Below are positions 36,058 to 47,000 of a stretch of 64,000 bases of DNA, piece by piece (position 1 is the first letter of the stretch; every line of letters starts with the position of its first letter). A program made the position numbers and the translations under genes. The stretch comes from Adiantum capillus-veneris (lineage: Eukaryota; Streptophyta; Polypodiopsida; Polypodiales; Pteridaceae), in the NCBI GenBank assembly GCA_014529385.2, contig CM043967.1, positions 135,729,182-135,793,181 on the forward strand, written 5' to 3'. The notes under the pieces are model-generated. The model was not told the DNA's origin. It saw nothing but the letters and a program-made list of their open reading frames with translations, and ran no database searches.

Positions 36058-36345
36058 GGGTGAAAGCATGTTAACCTGTCGCGCTTTTTGTGCTAGTTAG
36101 CAGTTTCAAGTTAGCACACCTTCGAAAAGTTGGGCGTCCGGTAAATTTTTTACAAATAATATCAAAATTTGTCGGAGGTTGTACATTTGGATTCCTTGTT
36201 TCAAGTGCTTTCTATTGATATATCATATGTCATAGATCTTGGAGATGTAGCTCAAGTTATTGTACTAGTTAGCATATGTCAAAATTGTGCTAGTTAGCAT
36301 TGTCCGGGACATGAAAAAGCATGACAGGTTAACATGCTTTCACCC
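36058..36345. mobile_element. 288-bp terminal-inverted-repeat element (MITE-like)
   Basis: Perfect 23-bp inverted termini at 36058-36080 and 36323-36345 begin GGGTGAAAGCATG. Imperfect similarity extends inward (GCTTTTT on both sides). ATAA flanks both ends (36054-36057 and 36346-36349), a likely 4-bp target duplication, though a shorter TA-type duplication cannot be excluded. The inside has three copies of CTAGTTAGCA and no coding capacity. The DNA transposon superfamily is not clear from the termini. Confidence 0.75.
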
Positions 36346-36349
36346 ATAA

Positions 36350-38245
36350 CTCAATCATTGAGTATCCAGCCATATAATTGATATGGAGTGAAGACAACCA
36401 ACTAGGTTGAAAGCGGGTTGGACTGGAGTAAGCTCGTAGAGTTTAGACCATCCAACCACAGACACCCATCATGAGCCAATACCTAGCAGGGTGTAAACTC
36501 ATAATAAATCTGCAGTAGAGATTGCACTTGCAGTGTAAAAAGGTGCAGAAAGAATAAAGTCCATGAATTTGCAGGCCGCTCTAATAAAATTAGTGTTAAA
36601 CATTATGTCCCATAACACCTAGTGTGCATGCATTTAACACAAACTTATCCAAACCGCAATTCCATGACGAGACTTTCCACAGTATATACGAGAAAGCCTC
36701 GCAACAAAAGTTGGACCATAACAGAATGTGACAACCCAGTCACACCTAGGTACCAAACATGAGACATTCTCATGAACGTAGCATACTCGACCCTCTGTTA
36801 AGGTGGTTTCACAGAACTGGTAATCGGAACAAGTCTATACTTAGTACCCGACAATTTCTGGCAACCACTGAAATTGTTCCTGATACGGTGTGCTCCAAAT
36901 TGTCTAATAAATAGATGCGACCAGCACGTAGGGATATCGTTGTGACACATCATTAGGAATTAGGCGCCAGTGTCAGTCCTAGAGACTCATAGTCTCAAAT
37001 AAGGATGGTCGAAAAAGCGACATCCATCAAGTACAAGATGTACTTGTATGTGGAGGTAAATGCAAAACATTCTGCGACAAGAGTGAGAGGGACCCTCATT
37101 ATCAATGCTCCACATTGGCTAAAACGAACTCCTTGAGTTCCTCGACCATGTTATATCCCATGTGACAACATGTGCCAAATCGAACCCGACAAGTGGGTTC
37201 AAAATAGCATAATGTATATTGGACACTACAGTCCAAAATACTTTGTTCCGACATGCCCTTGGCATGGTGCAAAAATATTCAAGCATATTTATACGACTTG
37301 AGAAAACAAAGCATACTAAAAAAATGGAATAACACCAAATCAATAGACGCGTACCTGGATATTGAACTGAATGTTCACTTACCTGTATTCAAATATGCTG
37401 GAGCACCTGGCCCACCTGTGAAAAAAGAACAAGCAACATTGCACTGAAAACCTTGGGTGTTGCCTTCGCAATTCAAACCCTTTGGTTATAATCTACGTAG
37501 GCAAACCCCTTGGTAAGACTCGTTGTAGGAACTACTCAATTAGAGCAGGTAACGGTAACCAACATAATCAATCGTATACAGAATGATTGGAATCAACTTG
37601 AAAAGTTGAATTTGTCCACTACTGTGTGGTAGATTGCGGACGTCTTTCCTTGAAAGTATAACGGGAATAGATCAAACTATGATCCTCAATGCCTATGGGA
37701 TGATTTAGTAAACAGTCTTATCCCAAAATTGTGTTGCCATAGACACTCCTAGTGCTATCGAGAAAACGGGAGGTCCATGCAGGGCGGAACCCCTAGCTCT
37801 TAGGGACAACCATCATGTTTGAAATGTTTGATGCATCTATACACCGTGCTATAGATCAGCTTATGCGAGTGTAAAGTTTAAAAAACTCAGTTCAATTGTC
37901 ACACCAAAACATGTAGTGCTTACAAAATACTCATATGTAATGGCAAGACTCTTGCTTGACCATTAACATCGATGGTAGGTCCACTGGGTAGAGTTGTTCA
38001 AGCTGGAGAACAATCACCCAAGGATTGCCAACAGGTGGGTCTTACCCGAGTTCTGACAGTGACTCTTAGCCAGCGTGTGTGGCTCATATCCCTTAGGAAA
38101 TTAGTGCTCAATCGATGAACTGATGAAGACTAATTTGGATGGCGTCTTGCCACTTTCTAGTTGAGAGTTAGAGCATCTTGTCTCAGGCTGACTCACGAGC
38201 AAAACATGTATCAAAAGATTCTTAAAACGTTTTCCTTATTCTTCG
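36350..38245. other. Gene-free stretch
   Basis: About 1.9 kb with no open frame showing recognisable domains, no LTRs and no repeated blocks that I could match elsewhere in the window. Confidence 0.5.
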
Positions 38246-38249
38246 AGAG

Positions 38250-38296
<47 letters not shown>
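38250..38296. repeat. (GA)n microsatellite
   Basis: An uninterrupted run of about 23 GA units. Confidence 0.95.
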
Positions 38297-38300
<4 letters not shown>

Positions 38301-38339
38301 AGAGCATGTTGGGCTGAGGAACTTTCCTTAAGTTACTAG

Positions 38340-38891
38340 AGTGTGTACCCAATAAAAAAATATGGCAAAAATTGCTCTACAACAAGCCGCCTGCACCTTG
38401 CAAGAGATTGGGAAGCACACCTCACTCGGACCCAAATCTGAAGGCGCTGCAGTAATGCCAATTGCCAAGCTCCCCAGGGCGCTCCAATCAAGCCCAAAAA
38501 CCGGCGGTTCTGTAGAGGTTGAACTTTGGTGCTCTCCCTGATTTAGGGTGGCTACCCACGGTTCTTCCTCCCTGGCTTAGAGCGGTAGCACACGAGCCAG
38601 CAGACTTCGGCTTCTCCTTCCTCCCTGACTTGGGACAGCAGCCCACCACCAAAGAGCGGCATGCAAATTTTGCCTTGCTTCTTGCATGCAACATGGAAAC
38701 GACCAAAGCAAGTCCTACTTTCCCCTTTCTTGCACCAAGCTCTGATACCAATGAAATGCCTTGGGAACTGCCTTGTATGAATCCTCCACCAAACCTTCCT
38801 TTTATAGCCTCCTGGCCCTAGGATCCCTTCTTCACTGGGCAACTGGCCCTTGGCCAGGTCCTTGACCTCCAGGGTGGCCCTTGTCCTGACA
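38340..38891 (-). mobile_element. TRIM-like element, 5' end (140-bp LTR plus primer binding site)
   Basis: On the minus strand 38891-38752 reads TGTCAGGACAAGG...GGCATTTCA, a 140-bp LTR-like unit with a good TATA box (CTATAAAAGG, near 38800-38809). It is followed after one base by TTGGTATCAGAGC, a Met-tRNA PBS (38739-38751). It interrupts the LTR-R1 element's gag. No second LTR was found to the left, so the element is truncated or its far end has decayed. Minus-strand open frames in 38488-38751 show no known domain. Confidence 0.55.
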
Positions 38892-39142
38892 TTTAGAGAA
38901 TTTGGTCTTCAAATCTTTGGAAATTTGGGTACATCCGTCTTCAATATGAGAAGACATACTCCAAAACCATTGCTCAGTGTTGCCTCTAAGGCATAGCAAT
39001 AGAAAATCCCCTTTTTCAATGTCATCCCTTTTGCCAAGGATATTGAAAACCATTCTAAAATCGCAACAAAATCATCTTCTTCTTCTAAATTTCCAAATAA
39101 TATTGGGATATCCTCAAAGGTATAGCATGTCATAGTCTTCAA
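38892..39142 (-). pseudogene. LTR-R1 element copy B: gag remnant
   Basis: The minus strand reads FEDIPILFGNLEEEDDFVAILEW and, in a second frame, LRGNTEQWFWSMSSH, resembling Gypsy capsid sequence (fold start, then the ...W block). It is the counterpart of the gag start in Gypsy-C near 7489, and the upstream leader also matches in inverted orientation. It is cut at 38891 by the TRIM-like LTR. Confidence 0.55.
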
Positions 39143-39775
39143 ATGCTAGAACCACACAAGGGTTAGTTTCAAACAGTCATTTTTTCTTATGACATGTAAT
39201 TAACCACATAGAGTGTTGAAAGGAAGTCCAACATAAATTCTAGATTCTTGTATGAAAATATTTTTTCTTTATTATTTTATGACAATCTAGACCATATTCT
39301 CGCTCAATTTTTGTGGTTTTGAAATCAAAGTATTCACTCAAAACTATTTTGTTAAGTTCCGCTAAAACAAGATGAAAACATGCACGTCAAAGGATGCATG
39401 ATAGTCAACAAGAGGCAGGATCACAGGATTTGGTGATGAGAATTTCTCCTAGTCTTTGAGCACCAAACAAAAAAACTATACGTTGTTGAGAATGGATCTT
39501 TCTACTAAGTGCAACATTTATTCTAATGTGTGGAGTGAAATGGAAGGGAAAAACCTCTATTCTTGTGCCATTATCCATGGTATATACATGACCTAATGCT
39601 TGAAACAAAAACAAAAATATAGACGTACAAACTAAGGTTGTACCTAATGAGAGGCAAAATAAAAGGATTTATTGAAGCGTTTATCTCGACCAACCTAAGG
39701 GGACCTAAAATTCTATGAACTACATGTTGAAATGGCAACTTAGTACTAACAATGATGTGTACCTCAAGGCTCCCG

Positions 39776-39963
39776 TGCTGCTCAATTGGGGGTTGGGACA
39801 ACCACAAGCAAGAAACAACAACAAACCCACAACCAAACAAGTGAAGGGGAACCACCTAGTTATAGAGCAAACTAGAACGTAAAAGAGGAGAATCCATGAG
39901 AAATACAAGCCAGAAGAAAGTGTACACTATTACTAATATCAATGCTACAAATACACACACCAA

Positions 39964-40007
<44 letters not shown>

Positions 40008-41509
40008 GCAAGAATTTACTTCAATTTTAATGATTGACGTGGGTGTATAAAAAACTTGGAGGAGAGTCGAGAGACACAATGAAGTTTGATGATGTTGCAA
40101 TCTACACATCATCTTAGGGTTATGGAAACGCTCTCACCATACAACCCTCTTATAATGTTTTTCTAAGCAGCAAAACAAACACAAGAGCTCTTGAATCACA
40201 TACAAGCAAATACTACAAAAGAATCTCAAAATGAAAACGCGTCACCTTAAACCAAACGAGATGAGGTTGCCAAGCGTGAATTGGAGAGACTCAAGAGAGT
40301 TTTGAATCACGATTGCACCCAAATTATTGATCCAATTGATGTGCAAGAGTAGGTACAACTTTGATTGGAAGTTATGAATCACTCACTCCCTTGCAATGCT
40401 ACAATTATCTCAGGAAGCTTTCATATATACCACAAGTAGTGGTGTATAGAGAGCTCACTTTCTCTACCTACAACTAAGATGGAGAATGGTACGCTCAAAA
40501 TCATGAGTAATAGTGTAGAGATCATGGCCATTACAAAGGGAAAAGGGATCTATTTATAGGTGAGGAGAGTCCTTTTAAGGATTACCTCTTGATCAACATT
40601 TACATAGAAAACCGTGTTTATGAAATTTTTTATATGTTCTTATGAGAGTGGGGCTCTCTTGTCTCTCGAGTCACATCGATGTGGACTCAAGAGGAGAGAA
40701 TTATTGAGGTGAAATAGGGAAGATTCTAGAGAGGTGAGTGTTTTTTGTTTGAGGTAACCTACTCCAGGGTAGAGTAGAGTGGGTGCAATTTACAAGAAAG
40801 GGTTAGCAATTAATGTCACTAATCACTAAAAAAATTTAGTAATACAATGGGTAGAATGACTTGAAGGGCTGAGAAAAGAGGGGTGAATGATATGGATGAA
40901 ACGTTGAGATATCCTAGACTCACCCATGCATAGATTGTCAAAAGTGATCGTCATTCTTCTTCATCTTCTTTTCTTTATGCCACCGCCATAAGTGAACACC
41001 TCCAAGAATATGAGGATTTTTGTTGATAAAAAATCCCATTTTTTAGAGTTCTAAGTATAGTTAGGTTGCTAAACGTTTATGCACTTTTGAAAAGATGAAT
41101 TATGGGAGTAATAGAGAGGGATATGGAGATAAGGTATGTAGGTGGAGCTTCATGAAAGAGATATGGGTGTGAGAGGAGAGGGTAATGGTGAGGAGGCTGA
41201 GATAAACCATGGAAGGTGCAGGTTTGAGTGAGGGATGGAGAGGAATGTGTGTGTGTGTGTGTGTGTGTGAGGGGGGGGGGGGGGGGGGGGGGGTAGACTG
41301 GGATCCACTATAAAATTCATATATCACCAATAGTAGCTCCAAAAATTATACAAAACATTGAGGTGATTATTCAGTGTGTGGGCTACGTTTTGTTTGTTGG
41401 CCACTTCTTAAAATTTTGAGTGGAGATAGGTGCCAAAAATCTCACCAAAAAGCCTATTTTTTATGCTTGCAATAGTCTTCTAGGGGGGCCCTCCTTTGTT
41501 GAATTTTCA
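39776..41509 (-). repeat. LTR-R1 copy B (5' LTR of a minus-strand Gypsy element)
   Basis: About 1.73 kb, matching copy C (5007-6744) in reverse complement and copy A in direct orientation. Limits are TGCTGCTC at 39776 and a candidate ...TTTTCA at 41509. The leader 39400-39775 also matches Gypsy-C (6945-7370). The copy contains a (GA)n run at about 39970-40001, (GT)n at about 41247-41269 and a 23-base G run at 41271-41293. The TATA box is in the conserved TTTATAGGTGAGGAGAG block. Confidence 0.68.
41271..41293. repeat. Poly-G run of 23
   Basis: Directly follows a (GT)n tract inside LTR-R1 copy B. The matching part of copy C has no such run. Confidence 0.9.
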
Positions 41510-42357
41510 TAGTGAATCCAAGAGTGAGCCCCTCCATGAATCATATCATGATACAAAGCATCCAAGTTTTCTTTACACATGCATGAAGGAGGATCATTGG
41601 TGAATAAAGAAATATATACATGGTGGGACTAGTGTATGGACTACTCATCGACTTTAGCTCAATGAGCATAAGGTGTTAGAATAATGAGCACATAATTTTA
41701 AAAAATGGAAGAATAGTGGATATGAAAAAAGATATTGGAATTATATGATATGGTCCCTCTTTTGTATTATTTTGGATGAAAGAGGAAAAAGTATGCAAGT
41801 AAATAAAAATTATATAATAAAAGTGATTAAGAGAGTAGAAACCAGTTATTTTGTTTTCACAAGGGTGAGAATAAAAATGTGGGGGTGATTTGTATAAAAG
41901 AAAAAAATATTTATGAGATTAGGGAATGTACATATTTGCAAAAAAAAAAATCTTATGGTGCAAGAGGATAAAAGAAAGCATACATAGGTCTAATAAAACA
42001 CACACTTAGGTATAAGTATTTGAATAAAATACAAACATAATTTTAATAAAAATCCCTATATTTACACCCTATGTACAATGAAATATTTACACACAAAAAA
42101 GCCATAATATACTTTTCTTTTTTGTTTTATTTATTTTTTTGGCTCAACTAGCACAGTGACTAGCGAATTGAGGGTTTTTAAGGAGATATGGAGAAAGTAC
42201 CTTAACTCACACACGCTTGTGTACAATGAAAAGGTAGGGATAGCCACAGTGTTTGGGTAATTTTGGTAAGGTGAGGTTTCTCACTATGGCAATTATGGAT
42301 AGCCAAACAATGGCTACCATTAGCTCCCCCCTAGATAATGGTACATTCGTGTACTAT
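41510..42357. other. AT-rich gene-free stretch
   Basis: Many A-runs and short direct repeats, no coding signal and no recognised element. It ends in the TTATC target duplicate at 42358-42362. Confidence 0.5.
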
Positions 42358-42362
42358 TTATC

Positions 42363-42646
42363 TGTTAACCCTCACGGCACACGGACACCCTATGATCTAT
42401 AAACGTTGTATTATTTAGAGTCAGGTACCGGGCTTGTCGGACCAATAGGGAAAGGTAGAGTGATCGCCGATGAGAGGCGCACTCTAACACGAACATGCTA
42501 GGGTTAGTTGGCTAAGCATGGGCGCCCAAGTGTGAATGGGGTGAGCTCCTATAAAAGCCAACTAAACCTAATTTTTACTCATTCTCTCATTTGTGCAATA
42601 GAAGAGTGCTCTTGCTCCATCTCCATCTTCTTCTTCTTCACCTCCT

Positions 42647-42682
<36 letters not shown>

Positions 42683-42933
42683 GGAGAGTGTGTGTGCGAT
42701 CGAGCATTACGAAGGCACGACGGCGGCGAGGCGGTTGAGCGCGGCACGACTACAGCTTCTTCTTCATCGCGGCGAGGAATACACCACGAAGGCGAGCGTA
42801 GAGCGGTGAGTGACACACCCTTTGCTCTCTTGAGCTTGCTAGTTTAGGCTTGTTGTGTGCTTGGAGCCGTTTGTGGCTCGCACACGGTGTATTGGCAAGT
42901 CCCTTGCTTCGACAGTGCGGCAAGGAGCGCACA
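42363..42933 (+). repeat. 5' LTR of the Gag-Pro element
   Basis: 571 bp, TGTTAACCCTCACGG...GAGCGCACA, with a TATA box (TATAAAAG, 42550-42557) and (GT)n/(GA)n downstream of the presumed transcription start. Confidence 0.95.
42550..42557 (+). promoter_or_regulatory. LTR TATA box
   Basis: TATAAAAG in the sequence GCTCCTATAAAAGCCAAC. It is repeated at the same place in the 3' LTR (51019-51026). Confidence 0.75.
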
Positions 42934-42937
42934 TTTT

Positions 42938-42955
42938 TGGCGCCGTTGCCGGGGA
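42938..42955 (+). other. Primer binding site (Asp tRNA type)
   Basis: TGGCGCCGTTGCCGGGGA, four bases after the 5' LTR. This PBS is known from plant Gypsy lineages such as Athila/Tat and is usually assigned to Asp tRNA. Confidence 0.85.
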
Positions 42956-43049
42956 TATTCCCTACACTAAGCTCGGTTAGCACTTTACGCTTTTTTGTGG
43001 TGCAATCTCTATCATAAGAAAGGCAGGGAATGAGGGTGTGTAGTTGTGT

Positions 43050-43404
43050 GGAGATTTCTGTTTTTTGCGTTTTCTACGTTTTCTGGTTTGCACTGCACAG
43101 TTAGCATTTCTTGCGTTTTTGCATTTTCTGCATTTTCTGTCAAGTTTCAATTTTTGCAATTTTCTGCGTTTTCTGTGTTAAATTTTCTGTCAAGTTCCAA
43201 TTTCTGCAATTTCTGCATTTTCTGTGTTTTTTCAATTTTCTGCATTTCTTGCGTTTTTTCAATTTCTGCAATTTCTGTGCGTTTTCAATTTTCTACATTT
43301 CTTGTATTTCAATTTCTGCAATTTCTGCGTTTTCTGCATTTCAATTTCTGCAATTTCTGTGCGTTTTTAATTTTCTGCAATTTCTGCGTTTTCTGCATTT
43401 TTGC

Positions 43405-43454
<50 letters not shown>

Positions 43455-43632
43455 TTTGAAAAAAAAATCTGTGAAAAAAAAAACGGAAAACAAAAACGCG
43501 AGTAAGCGGGCGGTGAAATTTTTCAAAAATAAAAAACGTGACTCTTAAAACGGACGGGCTGGTTTGTATAAAAGATAGATCGGGATCGGTTCCCCAAGCC
43601 CAAGCCCAAGCCCAAGCCCAAGCCCAGGCCCA
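43050..43632. repeat. Leader simple-sequence block (TTTTCTGCA-type minisatellite, (TA)n, CCCAAG hexamers)
   Basis: 43050-43405 is built from variants of TTTTCTGCATTTCTGCAA. A (TA)n run fills about 43406-43450. CCCAAG is repeated about six times near 43594-43632. The block lies between the PBS and the start codon. Long open frames here are artefacts of the repeats. Confidence 0.85.
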
Positions 43633-44018
43633 GGCCCCAATCCTCAGTCTTATGATATACACTAGACTCACTCTTATATATATACCCTACTCCCTCAAGA
43701 GAGAATGAGAGCATGTGGGACAAGTCCTCCACTCTCCTCCTTTCTCTTCCCACTTGCACCCTTAGACTTTCTAGTTTGGGCCTAGTTCCCTACTGGAAAT
43801 TGACAGTTTTAGGGATTCCGAGGGCATAGAGTGACCAAACGGAGGGCTGTAAAGCACGGCGCGTCCCTCCTAGCGATACGCTCGTTTCGAGCTATCACAC
43901 GGCCCATTCCACGACACGCTCTAAAAAATCTAGCAAAAAAACAAACAAAAAACACGCTAAAAACTAGTCACAAGGCCTCCTAGAGCAGCTTTTTGACACC
44001 TTAGGGTATCAAAAGCAC

Positions 44019-47000
44019 ATGCACTTACGCTCTGGGTGGGTGCTAGAACACGAGCATATTGAGGGTGCCTCTGTTCATACGGACACCCATTACCCATCCA
44101 CGATAAGCTCTAGACCCTCAGCGGGGACACAAGGTAGCACCACCCAAGACCCTAAAATAGCCGCTAGTGATTCCTCCTCCGACTCAGAGATCATGGAAGC
44201 ATACCCTACCCAAAACACTGAGAGACAAGGCCATGCACCTCCCGAAGCTCCACAGCCTAGTACTAGTATGTTTAGCCGTTTCATGGAAACATTAGGTAGA
44301 GCTACTCGCTCGGAACCTGATGCAAATGAAGCACACGAAGGGGGTGGGGAAGTGGACTCTCCTTTCACATCGCACGTGGACCCCACACCCCCAAAGAGTG
44401 TCCATGTGGATATCCTGCCAACTTCTTACCAACAAGGCCCTGTTGAGCTCCCTCCTTCAGAAGTTCCCTCTAGAGTACCGTTGGTGACAAGTAAAACCAC
44501 GGGGAGCAACATTGCTTCTACCTCACAAGAAACCGTTAACACGTCGACTCTAGAAGGATTGTTCATTAATGATCATTGGACATACGACCTCCACACTGAG
44601 GTGTTGACAGATCTACACTCTGGCAACGCCTACCATGTAGGATGGATAGAGATTGTACAATCCACCTCTAGTGCCACGAGCATCGAAGATCAACAGAAAA
44701 TGATCTGTAATGTTATCCATGGCATTATTCAATCAGAAAGGCAAAATCGAGGGGTAAATATACTCTCAACTGGCCCCATGAGATTTCTGGATACGAGCAA
44801 GGCTCAACAGCCTACTCTATCACAAATGGAGACTCCTCTAATGAGCCCCATGGACCCATCTTACGTCATTTCACCTGGGGTCTCTATGCAATCTGAGCCT
44901 CCGAGCGAAAACTTTAGCTTCCCTAACTTGGCTCAACCCTCTATTAAGGAAAACACAGTGCTCACTCCAGGGATAAGCCTGACAGAGAATGTACCGATGA
45001 CATCTACGGTTAGCGCAGTGCCACTACCTAGTGTCGTAGTACCTAATATGGGGCCTCGACCATATGTGCCTCTAGCCCCTTATGCACACATGGCCCCCAC
45101 ACCTCCAATTGTACCACTTGCTTATGCTCCTCGAGTGCCGCTCCCTAGCCCTTATCCGGGTGGACCTATGCCCGGTTATGTTCCATATCCTACATCATCC
45201 ACACATATGCCAAGACCGGCACCCGTCCCTCTCCCACATATGATTCCAAGAGTACCTCCACCGGCCCTGCCTCCTCACATAGGTGACTTGGCAGCGTTTG
45301 CTCAAACCATAGGTCGATCTATCGCGGAAAATATGCGTCATGCATCTGATAGAGAGCCTAGAAGTAAGGCAGTACAAATTGCCAAACTCACGCAAAAATT
45401 CAATGGGGACGAAGATGCTAGGAAACACATTGAAGTGTTTGAACAAGTATGTGATTCCTTAGGGGAACGCAACGAACTACATAAGTGCAATGCCTTAAGC
45501 TTGACATTAAGTGGGAAGGCTGGAGATTGGTATAGAACCCTAAGGGTGGACGAGAAAACAATCTACCCTACCCTTCGAAGGTTGTTTCTAAAGGAGTACA
45601 TACGAGAAGGTGTGCTTTGGGGTGTAGCATCTCAGCTACAGAAGGCCGAACGTAAGGAAGGAGAGTCAGTAAGGGACTTCATTAGTCGTCTAAAGCACTT
45701 AAACTCTCGCTGCCCTGTAAATGAGCGCTTCAACAATAACCAACTGCTTGATCGATTCATTCGAGGGTTGAGGAATGAAGGAATCTATAATGGACTAGTG
45801 ATTAGAGGTATCACAACCTGGGAAGATGTCACTGCCAATGCAATCCAATTAGAGGACAACTTGATGATAGCAGGCATGAGGGTGTCTACTGACACGAGAT
45901 CCACTAGCTCACAAGCCATTGAGTATGAACCCATGACTGCAAAGCCCATTGCCAATGAGCCAAAGGTATTTGAGACCTTCTTGACAGACCTCACCAAGGC
46001 AATCCGAGAGTCTCTTAAGGATAATCGACCCCCTCAAAATAGTCACATGTATCCAAGAAGGGAGCAACAATGGTGTTCCATTTGCTTAGGTCCACATAGC
46101 ACTAGTGAGTGCCCTACGTTTAGAGTAAAATTTAATGGAACTTGCAACGCATGTGGTAGGTATGGTCACCAAGCTAAGGATTGTTTAATGATCAAACGTA
46201 TGATGGCAAATAGACCACCTATAGCCTGGACGGATGCACCTCGAGCTCCTGTATTGATGCCTACTCCACCTGTTGAGCAACTACCGCAACACATGGTCCC
46301 TAGATCTCAAAATGTTGTACAAGCTACACCGCTACCACCTCCTGTGCTAGGACCGCAGCCCCCGCATCCAAGAGTCGCCCCTATGAACCAAGTGGGTTGC
46401 GAGCCATCAAATGCTTATCCAGATGGCTGTGAGGAGGAAATAGACACTAGTATTGCCTACAGACTTGATACATTGGAAGAGTGTCCTATATACTACATGG
46501 AAGATTGTTGGGGGCAAGTCAAGCCGGTTTGTCAAGCTGCTGCTCTCGCATCCAGAGGTCAAAATATCAACACCCAGGCTAGGAGGCCACCTCTTCAATG
46601 CTACGAGTGTGGTGGACCACATCGAGCAGCGGAGTGCCCTATTAGGCTGCAAAAGAATGCTGCACAGATGCAAATGAATCAAGGGAGCACGTCTGCAATG
46701 CCAATACTCACATGTAATCGTTGTGGCATAGATCACTTGATTGCCCAATGCCCCTATAACCCAAATGCGCCTAAAATCACACCCCTGAATTTGGTCGAAA
46801 TTGCTAGTGTGACGTCGCCAATACCACCCGTCGCACCCGCTTATGCGATTACACGGTCCATGCTTCAAGGGCCAGGCCATATCCTCGAAGAGAGAGATAC
46901 CGCGTCAGTTATCCAAGCAAAGAAAAAGAAGACACGAAGGAAGAAGTCACAGAATACGGAAAATTCAAAGCCAAGTTCCAAAACAAACATAGGAACAAGA

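Noticed and set aside
38100-38170. Possible hammerhead ribozyme core (CTGATGAAGAC...GTCTT)
   Set aside because: A short stem can form, but the required GAAA after stem II is missing, so the catalytic core is incomplete.
43046-43671. Long open frames of 120-145 codons in the Gag-Pro element leader, on both strands
   Set aside because: They arise from the TTTCTGCA minisatellite, (TA)n and CCCAAG repeats and show no protein-like composition.
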